Assembly (NCBI GenBank): GCA_017474455.1
Contig: JAFVHP010000011.1
Coordinates: 186,001-250,000 of the forward strand
Direction: 5' to 3'
DNA from: Lachnospiraceae bacterium
GTDB taxonomy: Bacteria; Bacillota; Clostridia; Lachnospirales; Lachnospiraceae
DNA: 64,000 bases
Shown here: positions 27,143 through 36,767 of the stretch, piece after piece
How positions within the stretch are numbered: the first letter of the stretch is position 1
Layout of the letters: every line of letters begins with the position of its first letter
The notes under the pieces: model-generated
Told to the model about the DNA's origin: nothing
What the model saw: the letters and a program-made list of their open reading frames with translations, nothing else
Database searches by the model: none
Translations under genes and position numbers: made by a program

Positions 27143-29380
27143 GTGCTGCGGCTGTTTGAACCGGGCCTGTACTGCGGGAACAGTTTTGATAAGTACGGGC
27201 ACAGGATCATGGCCTTTGACGGTACCGTTAAGGACAGATACCTGAAGCTGAGCAGTGAGGGACAGTTTTCCCTTGTGGTCGAGCTGGAGGGAGTGGACAA
27301 GATCCCGGAAGGCTGGAGCATACTGGTCTATATCGACGGGGAAGAAGACGGGCTGGCTCTTCTGGAGAAGAGTCTGTTCAGAGGAAAACATGTATCTGCT
27401 GCCGGTACGGTATACCTGTTCCGGGCAGCGACGAACCCGGGTGAATTTGACCTAAAGCGTTATCACAGCATAAAGAAACATGCTTTCGCCCTGTATAACG
27501 GAAGGGTGACCGGAACAGTGCCGGGAGAACGTATCAGGTTTCTGCAGGCACCTGTTACATGCATCGGCGAGTGGCTGCGCGGGTTCAGGATCTTCTGCCG
27601 CCGGATACTTCTGGACAATCTCGATATCAGGGAGGCGGGAACGGCGGGAGCGATGCTGCTGGGCGAAAAAGGTATGATCAGCTCCGAAACGAAACTGCTC
27701 TATAAAGACAGCGGCATCATTCATATCCTGGCCATTTCCGGCCTTCACGTTTCGCTGATCGGCAGCGGCTTGTTCGGGATCCTGACCGGTAGGAAAAAGC
27801 TGCCGGGGCTGCCGGCTTTTGAAGGGATCGGGATCAGGAGGGCAGCTCTTGTTTCTGCCGCTGTAATGATCCTGTATGGTATGATGACCGGTTTTGGCGT
27901 ATCCGTATTCAGGGCGGTGTTGATGTTCCTTGTGCGTCAGGCGGCCCGTCTTGTAAACAGGACTTATGACATGCTTTCAGCCCTGAGTCTTTCGGCCATC
28001 CTTCTTCTTGCGGCAGAACCGTACTGTCTGTTCGATACCGGCTTTGTGTTTTCGTTCGGTGCTGTCACCGTGATCGCCGTATCTGCTGAATTCTTTAAGG
28101 GCAGTCTTTCGAGAGGGCTGTTCTTCTGGCTGTTCATGCTTCCGCTGTTTATTCGCTCATCTTACTCTTTTCCTCCGTACAGCATACTGCTGAATCTTAT
28201 CATTCTGCCTCTGATGGAACTGCTGATCCCGTCTGTTATGATCCTTATCGCGGCAGGCGCCCTGCTGCCCGGCAGTATGGCGGCAGGTATTTCATCGCTC
28301 TGGCTGAGGATGATACTGTATTTTATCGATACACTGTCGGGCAGGGCGGGAGCCCTGCCGTACAGCACTCTGATCACCGGCAGGCCGTCCGTTGTCAGGA
28401 TGGCGGCCTGTTATACCTGCTTTTTACTCTCTGTATATCTGATATCCGGAAAGAAAGCTTCCGGTCAGGGCAGTATGAAAAGAAAGACCGGCGCCGTGCT
28501 GCTTACGGTCTTTGGTCTTTTGATCCTGCTGGTGCGGATCCACACAGGCTTGGATATCTGTATGCTGGACGTGGGACAGGGTGACGGGATCCTGATCCGG
28601 TGCGGTGCAGGAAACATACTTGCGGACGGTGGTTCATCGTCGGAAAGCGCTCTCTATGAATACAGTCTGTATCCGTGTCTTTCATATTACGGAGTCCGGA
28701 ACATTGATCTTATGATCATCAGTCACGATGATTATGACCACCTGAGTGCCTCTTACGAGCTGCTGGAGGAAGGACGCATCCGTGTAAAATGCCTCTGTCT
28801 GCCGGATATACCGGAAAACGATAAGGGAGAATGGTACCGGAAACTGGAAGCGGCTGCGGACTTAAGGGGTATCCCGGTCGCTTATATGGCGAAAGGAGAC
28901 GTGCTCGTCCGGGAAGCTTCAACCGGTACGCAGGAGCTTACGCTTACGGTACTGCATCCGGAGCATGGCCGCACCTATGCGGATGCGAACGAGACTTCCC
29001 TGACATTCCTGCTGTCTTACGGAGAGTTCGACGCGCTGTTCACCGGGGACCTGGAGAGCACACAGGAAGAGAGTGCGGCGGAGGCTTACCGGAAATACAA
29101 AGGCAGTCCGGACCCCGGCGGGATCGAACTTTTGAAAGTGGCGCACCACGGATCCCGCGATTCAACTTCAGAGGAATTCCTGGATGTTTTTGAGCCGCAG
29201 CTTTCCCTGATATCCGCGGGAAGGTCCAATCCGTACGGCCATCCGCATAAAGAAACGCTGGACAGGCTTGAAAATACCGGAAGCCGCGTACTGTGCACGG
29301 CAGAACACGGAGCGATCTGCATAAGGGCATTTCCAGACGGAAGATTTCTGGTCTATAATGAAACGTATGGCACAGACTAA
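27143..29380 (+). CDS. comEC: ComEC DNA-uptake channel / metallo-beta-lactamase-fold protein
   Basis: At least 745 residues. The order is an N-terminal soluble OB-like part, a competence domain with about ten membrane helices (IHILAISGLHVSLIGSG is the signature), and a C-terminal metallo-beta-lactamase domain with LDVGQGDG, SHDDYDH near residue 527 and VAHHGSRDS. It forms the inner-membrane pore that takes in one DNA strand, the lactamase-like domain probably degrading the other. GTG 27143 is the first standard start but falls inside the first membrane helix. The frame is open back to 27056 and encodes RPASRPL and a hydrophobic stretch, so the true start is probably an unusual codon near 27080 (ATA), 6-7 bp after AGAAGGA. 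Confidence 0.92.
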   Translation: MLRLFEPGLYCGNSFDKYGHRIMAFDGTVKDRYLKLSSEGQFSLVVELEGVDKIPEGWSILVYIDGEEDGLALLEKSLFRGKHVSAAGTVYLFRAATNPGEFDLKRYHSIKKHAFALYNGRVTGTVPGERIRFLQAPVTCIGEWLRGFRIFCRRILLDNLDIREAGTAGAMLLGEKGMISSETKLLYKDSGIIHILAISGLHVSLIGSGLFGILTGRKKLPGLPAFEGIGIRRAALVSAAVMILYGMMTGFGVSVFRAVLMFLVRQAARLVNRTYDMLSALSLSAILLLAAEPYCLFDTGFVFSFGAVTVIAVSAEFFKGSLSRGLFFWLFMLPLFIRSSYSFPPYSILLNLIILPLMELLIPSVMILIAAGALLPGSMAAGISSLWLRMILYFIDTLSGRAGALPYSTLITGRPSVVRMAACYTCFLLSVYLISGKKASGQGSMKRKTGAVLLTVFGLLILLVRIHTGLDICMLDVGQGDGILIRCGAGNILADGGSSSESALYEYSLYPCLSYYGVRNIDLMIISHDDYDHLSASYELLEEGRIRVKCLCLPDIPENDKGEWYRKLEAAADLRGIPVAYMAKGDVLVREASTGTQELTLTVLHPEHGRTYADANETSLTFLLSYGEFDALFTGDLESTQEESAAEAYRKYKGSPDPGGIELLKVAHHGSRDSTSEEFLDVFEPQLSLISAGRSNPYGHPHKETLDRLENTGSRVLCTAEHGAICIRAFPDGRFLVYNETYGTD

Positions 29381-30422
29381 AAATGATTTTGCGGCTGCGC
29401 AGAACGCGCTCAATAATGACATCCGGGAACGTTCCTTCAAAAGCATTTATCTGCTTCTGGGAGAGCAGGCTTATCTGCGCAACCAGAACAGGGACAGGCT
29501 CGTGACAGCGGCGCTTGGCCTTGGCAGCGTACAGGAAGCCGGGGATTGTTTCAACTATTCCAGGTTCGCGGGTGAAAATGCTGCTGCGGACCGGATCATC
29601 GAAATGGCGCAGACGCTTCCTTTCTTTTCCGAAAAAAGGGTGATCGTCCTGGAGGATACGGGCTTTTTCGACAAAGGCGCAAACGATGCCGCGGCACTTT
29701 CGGAATTCCTGCCGGTCATGCCGGATACCACGATGATCATCATGTCTGAAGCAAAGACGGATAAAAGGTCGAAACTCTACAAGGTGATCGACAAGACCGG
29801 CTTTGTGCTTGACTGCGACAGTATAGAACCCGCCATGATCGGCAAATGGGCCGCGGGACTCTTCAAAAAGGCAGGACTGACGATCTCCGGTGCGGATCTG
29901 GCCTATTTCCTGGACAGGACCGGAACGGATATGCTGGCCGTCAATGCGGAGATCGAAAAACTGATCTGTTACAAAATGGAAGACGGGGTACAGGTCCCCG
30001 CCGCAGTGACAAGGGAAGATATCCTGACCATGGGCCAGGCACAGCTGAAGGACAGAGTCTTTGAACTGACGGATGCCCTGGTCAGAAAGCAGGCTGACAC
30101 AGTCTTTTCTATCTATATGGAATTGTGCAGCCTTCAGACGGCACCGCAGGTCATCCTGTCTCTTCTTCAGAGACAGTTCCTGAACCTGCTCAGGGTCGGT
30201 GAGCTTTCGGGAAAGATGCCGGATGCGCAGATCGCCCAGGAATTAAAACTGCCGGTATTCGTCATATCGAAAAGATACCGGCTGGTGCTGTCGGGATTTA
30301 AGAAACAGAAACTGGTCAGCCTTATCGACCGGATGGCCGCGATCGATACCGAATACAAATCCGGAAAGATCGATGCGGGCGCCGCCCTGGAAATGCTGAT
30401 GGCAGGCGCAGCGGAATTATAA
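29358..30422 (+). CDS. holA: DNA polymerase III delta subunit
   Basis: A 354-residue HolA, the clamp-loader subunit that opens the sliding clamp. The N-terminal IYLLLGEQAYL (about 30-40) and the AAA+-like region with SEKRVIVLED are typical; ILSLLQRQFLNLLRV near residue 272 is the C-terminal collar domain. It overlaps the comEC end by 23 bp; ATG 29367 is a second possible start. comEC followed by holA is a common Firmicute order, which supports both identities. Confidence 0.93.
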   Translation: MKRMAQTKNDFAAAQNALNNDIRERSFKSIYLLLGEQAYLRNQNRDRLVTAALGLGSVQEAGDCFNYSRFAGENAAADRIIEMAQTLPFFSEKRVIVLEDTGFFDKGANDAAALSEFLPVMPDTTMIIMSEAKTDKRSKLYKVIDKTGFVLDCDSIEPAMIGKWAAGLFKKAGLTISGADLAYFLDRTGTDMLAVNAEIEKLICYKMEDGVQVPAAVTREDILTMGQAQLKDRVFELTDALVRKQADTVFSIYMELCSLQTAPQVILSLLQRQFLNLLRVGELSGKMPDAQIAQELKLPVFVISKRYRLVLSGFKKQKLVSLIDRMAAIDTEYKSGKIDAGAALEMLMAGAAEL

Positions 30423-30452
30423 TAAAAAAACAATCATAAACTGACCGGATTA

Positions 30453-30461
30453 TGCTATACT
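30453..30461 (+). promoter_or_regulatory. Extended -10 promoter before glyA
   Basis: TGCTATACT (TG at 30453-30454, TATACT at 30456-30461) is an extended -10 element with no good -35 box. It would give a leader of about 50 nt ending in CAGGAGGTCCT directly before ATG 30518. Confidence 0.45.
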
Positions 30462-30517
30462 ACTTCCGCAGGAAATGGAAAAGCATAAGTACTTCACTTC
30501 ATTAAACAGGAGGTCCT

Positions 30518-31618
30518 ATGTATTCAATTGAAGAGGTACGCAGGGTAGACCCCGAGATCGCGGAAGCGATCGAACTGGAGATGGCCAGGCAGAACGATCA
30601 TATTGAGCTGATCGCGTCTGAAAACTGGGTAAGTAAGGCGGTCATGGCCGCAATGGGCAGCCCGCTGACCAACAAGTATGCGGAAGGCTATCCGGGCAAG
30701 CGCTATTACGGCGGCTGCCAGGATGTGGATATTGTAGAGAACCTTGCCATTGAAAGGGCAAAAGAACTGTTCGGATGCGAATATGCCAATGTGCAGCCGC
30801 ATTCCGGCGCACAGGCCAACTTTGCCGTTGAATTCGCCGTTTTAAAACCCGGCGATACTATCCTGGGCATGAACCTTAACCAGGGCGGCCATCTTACCCA
30901 CGGAAGCCCGGCCAATATTTCGGGTTCGTATTATAATGTTGTTCCCTATGGCGTAAACGAAGACGGCGTGATCGATTACGATGAGGTGATCCGTCTTGCC
31001 AAAGAGCATAGACCCCAGCTGATCATTGCCGGTGCTTCCGCGTATTCCAGGACGATCGACTTTAAGAAGTTCAGGGAAGCCGCCGATGCATGCGGCGCGG
31101 TACTGATGGCTGATATCGCCCATATTGCAGGCCTTGTGGCAGCAGGGCTCCATCCGAATCCGTTCCCTTATGCCGATATCGTAACAACGACGACACATAA
31201 GACGCTCCGCGGCCCCAGAGGCGGCCTGATCCTCGCCAACAGCGAAGCGGCAGAGAAGTTCCATCTGAACAAGGCAGTATTCCCCGGCATCCAGGGCGGA
31301 CCGCTTGAGCACGTGATCGCCGCCAAGGCCGTATGCTTCAAAGAAGCGCTGACACCTGAGTTCAAAGCATACCAGCAGCAGATCATCGACAATGCAAAAG
31401 CACTCAGCGAAGGACTCAAAAAGCGCGGCGTGAAGATCGTATCGGACGGCACGGACAACCATCTGATGCTGGTGGATCTCACCAATTTCGACCTGACCGG
31501 CAAGGAAGTTGAAAAGTGGCTGGACGAGGCACACATCACCGCAAACAAGAATACGATCCCGAATGAAAAGAGATCCCCGTTCGTAACGAGCGGCATACGT
31601 TTGGGACACCTGCCGTAA
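30518..31618 (+). CDS. glyA: Serine hydroxymethyltransferase, cut short by a frameshift
   Basis: The readable frame gives 366 residues of GlyA, which interconverts serine and glycine with tetrahydrofolate. The PLP lysine is Lys228 in [13 protein letters not shown], and the N-terminal [12 protein letters not shown] is the substrate site. The family has about 410-415 residues. Here the frame ends abnormally after SGIRLGHLP, whereas the family continues [14 protein letters not shown]. The missing C-terminus is encoded one frame over to 31758. Adding one G to the GGG run at 31603-31605 restores a 413-residue protein. AGGAGG precedes the start. The cause may be a sequencing error or a real mutation. 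Confidence 0.93.
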   Translation: MYSIEEVRRVDPEIAEAIELEMARQNDHIELIASENWVSKAVMAAMGSPLTNKYAEGYPGKRYYGGCQDVDIVENLAIERAKELFGCEYANVQPHSGAQANFAVEFAVLKPGDTILGMNLNQGGHLTHGSPANISGSYYNVVPYGVNEDGVIDYDEVIRLAKEHRPQLIIAGASAYSRTIDFKKFREAADACGAVLMADIAHIAGLVAAGLHPNPFPYADIVTTTTHKTLRGPRGGLILANSEAAEKFHLNKAVFPGIQGGPLEHVIAAKAVCFKEALTPEFKAYQQQIIDNAKALSEGLKKRGVKIVSDGTDNHLMLVDLTNFDLTGKEVEKWLDEAHITANKNTIPNEKRSPFVTSGIRLGHLP

Positions 31619-31758
31619 CGACCAGGGGCTTCGGCACTGCAGAGATGGACGAAGTTGCGGAAGCGATCTCCATCGTGATCCACGAGAAGGAAGAGGGTAT
31701 CGAAAAGGCAAGGAACATCATTGCTTCCCTTACAGCCAGGTTCCCGCTGGATATGTGA
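31606..31758 (+). pseudogene. glyA: Out-of-frame C-terminal part of glyA
   Basis: Read from the codon ACA at 31606, this stretch encodes [20 protein letters not shown] and onward to ARFPLDM, stopping at TGA 31756-31758. It is the normal end of serine hydroxymethyltransferase, in the frame left after one lost base. It has no decay beyond the shift, so the lesion is recent or artefactual. Confidence 0.9.
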
Positions 31759-31780
31759 TGACCGAATGAGTATATCAGGA

Positions 31781-31811
31781 AAAGGCACCCGTCAGACCGG
31801 GTGCCTTTTTT
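31781..31811 (+). terminator. Rho-independent terminator of glyA
   Basis: A 10-bp perfect stem AAAGGCACCC / GGGTGCCTTT with an eight-base loop is followed by T residues to 31811. It ends the holA-glyA transcription unit. Confidence 0.9.
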
Positions 31812-31938
31812 GGTGACATTTTCTGTTATAAACAGATGATGAAAAGGAAAACAGCGGATCTTTATATTTGCCGCTTTTATTAAATTCACCAGCAATATGG
31901 TTAATTGAAAAAATATTTAATTAATTAGCAAAATTGTA

Positions 31939-31966
31939 TTGACAATTAAGAAGCTTCTTGTATAAT
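31939..31966 (+). promoter_or_regulatory. Consensus sigma-A promoter with no assigned gene
   Basis: TTGACA at 31939-31944 and TATAAT at 31961-31966 are both perfect consensus boxes with a 16-bp spacer. It is the best promoter match I found in the window. The predicted start is near 31973. Confidence 0.85.
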
Positions 31967-32123
31967 GAAATTACAAAAAGAAATAAAAAAGGTGACGAGA
32001 AGATCACCTATAAAATAAAAAAAAGAAGAAAGGAAGGTACGGACCACCGGAATAATTAAAGATCCAAAGATTTATAAAATATTGAAAAACTGAATATTCG
32101 TATTTAAGTACACTATAAAGAGG

Positions 32124-32198
32124 ATGAAGATCGTGGACCTGAAAAAACAAAGAAAATATAAAAGGCACGACATCCAGGTACAATCAGTACAAAAGTAA
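32124..32198 (+). CDS. Possible 24-residue basic small protein
   Basis: ATG 32124 (or GTG 32133) opens a frame of 24 (or 21) residues, about one third Lys/Arg, ending in TAA at 32196. AAAGAGG is directly upstream: too close for the ATG but at good distance for the GTG. It lies inside the orphan transcription unit. Coding potential cannot be judged from one sequence of such length; it may be chance. Confidence 0.25.
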   Translation: MKIVDLKKQRKYKRHDIQVQSVQK

Positions 32199-32265
32199 GA
32201 TGGAAAAAATACGAAAAAAAATCTAAAGAACACGGAGGTATTCAGACCAGTGGACAGTGTAATTT

Positions 32266-32310
32266 AGAAGAGGGTATGGATCAAAGATAAGATCGATACC
32301 CTCTTCTTTT
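32266..32310 (+). terminator. Strong terminator of the orphan transcript
   Basis: A 17-bp stem with one mismatch (AGAAGAGGGTAT then GATC, 32266-32282, against 32291-32307) has an eight-base loop and a TTTT tail. It lies just beyond the stop of the convergent activase gene, and may also slow transcription coming from that side. Confidence 0.88.
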
Positions 32311-32320
32311 GTGTTCTGCC

Positions 32321-35300
32321 TTAAACTGCTTTTTTCAGTTCTTTTTCATTTCTGCGGATCTCAATGCTCTTATTGCCTTCGTTATTACCTGCCTCCGCAG
32401 CAGCCTTTTCTTTTTCCATATTTCTTTCCGCAGCGGCAAGCATCAGCTTGATGCGGTTGAGCTGGTTGACCTCGCTGGCGCCGGGATCATAGTCCACAGC
32501 GGCAATATTGGCCATGGGATAGAGCTTATGGATCTGTTTCACTACGCCTTTGCCGACAACATGGTTGGGAAGGCAGCCGAAGGGCTGTATACAGACGATA
32601 TTCTGTATGCCGGCGTGTATAAGCTCTACCATTTCGCCGGTCAGGAACCAGCCTTCCCCGGTCTGGTTGCCGATCGAAACGATCGGTCTGGCGTATTCGA
32701 CGATAGAGTAGATACTGGCCGGCGCCTCGAAATGACGGCTCTTTTCATAAGCCCTGTAAATAGGCCTTAAGAAGAATTCGATAGCCCTGATCCCTGTATT
32801 GCATAAAAAGGCAGCCCGCCTGCTGGTGCCGAAATGATCGGCCTTATAGACCTGATTGTAGAAACAGTAGAGCATGAAGCCCATCAGGTCGGGAACGGAT
32901 GCCTCGGCGCCTTCAGCCTCCAGAAGGTCTACAAGATGGTTGTTGGCAGCAGGTGCGTATTTGACGAGGATCTCGCCGACGATGCCGACACGGGGCTTTC
33001 TCTTTTCGTCGATCGGTACCGCGTCGAAATCCTTTATGATCTGTTTGCAGATCCTGTGCAGTTTAATGATGTTGAACGTCTTCAGGTGACTAAGGAAATC
33101 AATGCATTTTTCACGCCACTTTGCGTGCAGGGCATTGACACTGCCGGGTTCCAGTTCATAAGGACGCATCCGGTAGACACAGCGCATGAATACGTCGCCG
33201 ATCACGATAGCGAAAGCGAGCCTGGAAAGGATCGTCAGGTCGACCTTGAAGCCCGGGTTGTCTTCGATTCCGGCCAGATTGGCGGAGATCACAGGGATCT
33301 GTTCCATGCCGGCCTTCCTTAAAGCCCTCCTGATAAAACCGACATAATTGGATGCGCGGCAGCCGCCTCCTGTCTGTGACATGATCACGGCAGTGCGGTC
33401 CGGATCATATTTCCCGGATTCCAGGGCTTCCATGATCTGACCGACTACGAACAGGGAAGGGTAGCAGGCATCGTTATTAACATACTTGAGCCCGTAATCG
33501 ACAGCTTTCCTGTTGTCGTTGGGAAGCACGACCATGTTATAGCCGCAGGCTTTCATGGCAGGCTCCATCAGTTCAAAATGGATGGGCGACATCTGAGGGC
33601 AGAGGATCGTGTAGTTTTTGCGCATGTCCTCTGTGAAGGGCACTTTGTTTATGCTGGTGGGGACCACTTTGGCTTTGCCGCCGATGCGTTCCTTGATCCT
33701 GATCGCTGCAAGGAGGGAACGGACCCTGATCCTGGCGGAACCAAGATTGTTGACCTCGTCGATCTTCAGGCAGGTGTAGATCCTGTCCGAACCGGAAAGG
33801 ATGTCGTTGACCTGGTCTGTCGTAACAGCGTCGATGCCGCAGCCGAATGAATTGAGCTGGATCAGGTTCAGGTCACTGCGTGTCCTGACATAAGCCGCCG
33901 CCGCGTACATCCGTGTATGGTACATCCACTGGTCCAGTACGGTGATGGGGCGTTCAGGCGAAGCCAGGTGAGAGATACCGTCTTCGGAAAGGACAGCGAC
34001 TCCGTAGCCCGTGATCATTTCCGGGATGCCGTGATTGATCTCGGGATCGATGTGATAAGGCCTGCCGGCAAGCACGATGCCGTTGATCTTATGTTCCTCC
34101 ATATACTGAAGGACTCTTTCGCCTTCTTTCTGTATATCGCGCCGGGTGTTGGCCAGCTCTTCCCATGCAGCGGCCGAAGCTTCGGCGATCTCTTTTGCAG
34201 GAATATCCGAAAATTCCTTTTTCAGGGCTTCTGTTACCGTTTCCAGGCTGGTGAAAGCCATGAAAGGGTTGGAGAAGCGGATATTGCGGTCGGCCAGTTC
34301 CTCCACATTGTTCTTGATGTTCTCCGGATAGGAGGTGACGATCGGACAGTTGTAATGATTGTCCGACGATCCGAATTCGTCCCGCTCATAAAACAGGGCG
34401 GGGTAGAAGATAAAATCTATCCCCTTGTTGATCAGCCATGCTATATGACCGTGGGAAAGCTTTGCGGGGTAGCACTCGGATTCGCTGGGGATCGATTCGA
34501 TGCCCATTTCATATATGCCATGGGTGGAGAGCGGTGAAAGGACTACCCGGTAGCCGAGCCTTGTGAAGAATGTATACCAGAACGGATAGTTCTCATATAT
34601 GTTCAGTACTCTCGGGATACCGACAGTGCCGCGCTTTGCTTCGCTCTCGGGAAGAGGCCTGTAGGAAAAGAGGCGCTTCAGTTTGTACCTGTACATATTG
34701 GGAATGTCGCTGTGGCTGATCTCCTTGCCGAGTCCTCTTTCACAGCGGTTGCCCGAGATAAATGAACGCGTGCCGTCAAAACGGTTGACGGTCAGACGGC
34801 AGTTGTTCGTGCAGCGTCCGCAGTTCTCAAGGGATGTTTCATATTTGAGGTTTTCGATCTCTTCAAAGGAGAGCATCGTTCCTGGAACGGATGCGTCATA
34901 CCTTTCCCTGGCGATCAGGGCCGCACCGAACGCGCCCATAATGCCGGCGATATCCGGACGGATGACCTCGCAGTCCGCGACTTTTTCAAAACTGCGCAGG
35001 ACAGCGTCGTTATAGAAAGTCCCGCCCTGGACGACGATGTGGCTGCCGAGCTCTTTGGCGGAAGAGACCTTCATGACTTTAAAGAGGGCGTTCTTGATGA
35101 CCGAATAGGCAAGACCCGCCGAGATATCCTCGACCTTTGCGCCTTCCTTCTGCGCCTGTTTTACGCGGGAGTTCATGAAGACAGTGCACCGTGTGCCCAG
35201 ATCGATGGGATGCTCCGCAAAAAGGGCGGCTTTAGCAAAGTCCTCCACAGAATAGTCCAGTGATTTCGCGAATGTTTCGATAAATGACCCGCAGCCGGAG

Positions 35301-36640
35301 GAGCATGCTTCGTTCAGCATGACGTTATCCACGGCTTTGTTGCGGATCCGGATGCATTTCATATCCTGCCCGCCGATATCGACGATACAGTCGACTTCCG
35401 GGTCGAAGAAGGCCGCGGCATAATAATGCGCGATCGTTTCCACTTCGCCTTCTTCCAGCATGAATGCGGATTTCAGCAGAGCTTCGCCATAGCCTGTGGA
35501 ACAGCCGGAAACGATCCTGGCGCCTTCGGGCATCTGACTGTGGATCTCTTTGATCGCACGGATGGCCGTATTGATCGGGGAGCCGTTGTTATTGCTGTAA
35601 AACGAATACAGGAGCTGTCCGTCTTCGGATATGAGGGCAAGTTTTGTCGTTGTGGAACCTGCGTCTATGCCCAGGTAGCAGTTGCCCCTGTAGGAGGACA
35701 GCGGGGCGGACTCTACTCTGTGGGCTGCATGTCTTTGGGAAAACGCCGCATACTCTTCACGGGAGGCGAAGAGGGGTTCCATGCGGTTGACCTCGAACTG
35801 CAGACGGATCTCGCCCGAGAGTTTTTCTTCCAGCCTGTCCAGAGAGATATGGCTCTCTTCATGCGCGTTCATCGCGCTGCCGATGGCTGCGAACAGATGG
35901 GAGTTCTTTACGTTGATGATATGCTCGTCATCCAGTTTAAGTGTCCGGACGAACGCCGCCTTAAGTTCTGTCAGAAAGTGCAGAGGACCGCCGAGAAACG
36001 CAACATGGCCCCTGATCGGTTTGCCGCAGGCCAGACCGGAGATGGTCTGGATAACGACTGCCTGGAAGATGGAAGCGGCCAGGTCTTCCCTGGTGGCACC
36101 TTCATTGATCAGCGGCTGGATATCGGATTTCGCGAAGACACCGCATCTTGCGGCTATAGTGTAAAGAGAGCGGTAGGATTTTGCGTATTCGTTAAGTCCC
36201 TCGGCATCGGTCTCGAGCAGGGAGGCCATCTGGTCTATGAATGAACCGGTGCCTCCTGCACAGGTGCCGTTCATGCGCTGTTCAATACCGCTCGGGTCAA
36301 AATAGATGATCTTTGCGTCTTCGCCTCCGAGCTCGATCGCTACATCAGTACCGGGTGCGTATTTTTCCACGGCGCAGGAGACGGCAACGACTTCCTGCTC
36401 AAAAGGGATATCCAGGTGTTTTGCCAGAGTAAGGCCGCCCGATCCGGTAATGACCGGATGGACGGTTATGCTTCCGAACCGCATCCTCGCCTCTTTTGTC
36501 AGGGCGTGCAGAGTGCCTTTTATATCGGCATGGTGCCGTCTGTAATCGGAGAATACAAGGCTGCCTTTAGGATCCAGAAGTGCGAATTTGACGGTCGTGG
36601 AACCGATATCGATCCCCAGTGAGTATTTATTCAATAACAA
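32321..36640 (-). CDS. Giant 2-hydroxyacyl-CoA dehydratase activase-related protein
   Basis: A 1439-residue multidomain protein. Two BadF/HgdC-type ASKHA ATPase domains lie at about 5-270 ([27 protein letters not shown]) and 320-580 ([24 protein letters not shown]). Then a cysteine-bearing linker ([15 protein letters not shown]) leads into DUF2229 and HgdB-like parts. HgdC uses ATP to drive an electron from a [4Fe-4S] cluster into a 2-hydroxyacyl-CoA dehydratase. The giant fused form is widespread in anaerobic Clostridia and its true substrate is not established. The start is TTG 36640 with AGAGGT 7 bp upstream. No dehydratase subunit genes flank it. Confidence 0.88.
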   Translation of the reverse strand: MLLNKYSLGIDIGSTTVKFALLDPKGSLVFSDYRRHHADIKGTLHALTKEARMRFGSITVHPVITGSGGLTLAKHLDIPFEQEVVAVSCAVEKYAPGTDVAIELGGEDAKIIYFDPSGIEQRMNGTCAGGTGSFIDQMASLLETDAEGLNEYAKSYRSLYTIAARCGVFAKSDIQPLINEGATREDLAASIFQAVVIQTISGLACGKPIRGHVAFLGGPLHFLTELKAAFVRTLKLDDEHIINVKNSHLFAAIGSAMNAHEESHISLDRLEEKLSGEIRLQFEVNRMEPLFASREEYAAFSQRHAAHRVESAPLSSYRGNCYLGIDAGSTTTKLALISEDGQLLYSFYSNNNGSPINTAIRAIKEIHSQMPEGARIVSGCSTGYGEALLKSAFMLEEGEVETIAHYYAAAFFDPEVDCIVDIGGQDMKCIRIRNKAVDNVMLNEACSSGCGSFIETFAKSLDYSVEDFAKAALFAEHPIDLGTRCTVFMNSRVKQAQKEGAKVEDISAGLAYSVIKNALFKVMKVSSAKELGSHIVVQGGTFYNDAVLRSFEKVADCEVIRPDIAGIMGAFGAALIARERYDASVPGTMLSFEEIENLKYETSLENCGRCTNNCRLTVNRFDGTRSFISGNRCERGLGKEISHSDIPNMYRYKLKRLFSYRPLPESEAKRGTVGIPRVLNIYENYPFWYTFFTRLGYRVVLSPLSTHGIYEMGIESIPSESECYPAKLSHGHIAWLINKGIDFIFYPALFYERDEFGSSDNHYNCPIVTSYPENIKNNVEELADRNIRFSNPFMAFTSLETVTEALKKEFSDIPAKEIAEASAAAWEELANTRRDIQKEGERVLQYMEEHKINGIVLAGRPYHIDPEINHGIPEMITGYGVAVLSEDGISHLASPERPITVLDQWMYHTRMYAAAAYVRTRSDLNLIQLNSFGCGIDAVTTDQVNDILSGSDRIYTCLKIDEVNNLGSARIRVRSLLAAIRIKERIGGKAKVVPTSINKVPFTEDMRKNYTILCPQMSPIHFELMEPAMKACGYNMVVLPNDNRKAVDYGLKYVNNDACYPSLFVVGQIMEALESGKYDPDRTAVIMSQTGGGCRASNYVGFIRRALRKAGMEQIPVISANLAGIEDNPGFKVDLTILSRLAFAIVIGDVFMRCVYRMRPYELEPGSVNALHAKWREKCIDFLSHLKTFNIIKLHRICKQIIKDFDAVPIDEKRKPRVGIVGEILVKYAPAANNHLVDLLEAEGAEASVPDLMGFMLYCFYNQVYKADHFGTSRRAAFLCNTGIRAIEFFLRPIYRAYEKSRHFEAPASIYSIVEYARPIVSIGNQTGEGWFLTGEMVELIHAGIQNIVCIQPFGCLPNHVVGKGVVKQIHKLYPMANIAAVDYDPGASEVNQLNRIKLMLAAAERNMEKEKAAAEAGNNEGNKSIEIRRNEKELKKAV

Positions 36641-36682
36641 GACAGTTACCTCTTATTTAAATACATTTGCTTTTGACTCCAG

Positions 36683-36711
36683 ATTATATGGCTCCGGTGA
36701 GCAAAATGCAA
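36683..36711 (-). promoter_or_regulatory. Promoter of the activase gene
   Basis: On the minus strand TTGCAT (36711-36706) and TATAAT (36688-36683) are 17 bp apart. The start would fall near 36676, giving a leader of about 35 nt with AGAGGT before the TTG codon. Confidence 0.65.
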
Positions 36712-36731
36712 TGAATCCGAGTACCCCAGAT

Positions 36732-36760
36732 TTGCGATTCTGTAGACAGGATGCTACAAT
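36732..36760 (+). promoter_or_regulatory. Promoter of the rhomboid-like gene, predicted leaderless
   Basis: TTGCGA at 36732-36737, a 17-bp spacer and TACAAT at 36755-36760. The ATG of the gene is at 36768, where transcription itself should start, and no ribosome site precedes it. Confidence 0.6.
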
Positions 36761-36767
36761 ACACGTC

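Larger units (their letters stand above)
31973..32310 (+). ncRNA. Candidate orphan transcript (small RNA or small-protein mRNA)
   Basis: Between a consensus promoter and a strong terminator lie about 340 nt with no gene of ordinary size. The RNA would be very rich in A, start with a hairpin (AGGTGA 31990-31995 pairing with TCACCT 32004-32009), contain a short basic frame at 32124-32198 with AGAGG upstream, a GGAGGT motif at 32234-32239 followed only by very short frames, and end in a 17-bp stem. I do not recognise tmRNA, 6S, SRP or RNase P signatures. This may be a small regulatory RNA or an mRNA for one or more tiny proteins. Confidence 0.5.

Noticed and set aside
35426..36244. Open frame of about 270 codons on the plus strand opposite the giant activase
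   Set aside because: No domain, no start signal, and fully inside a conserved coding region.
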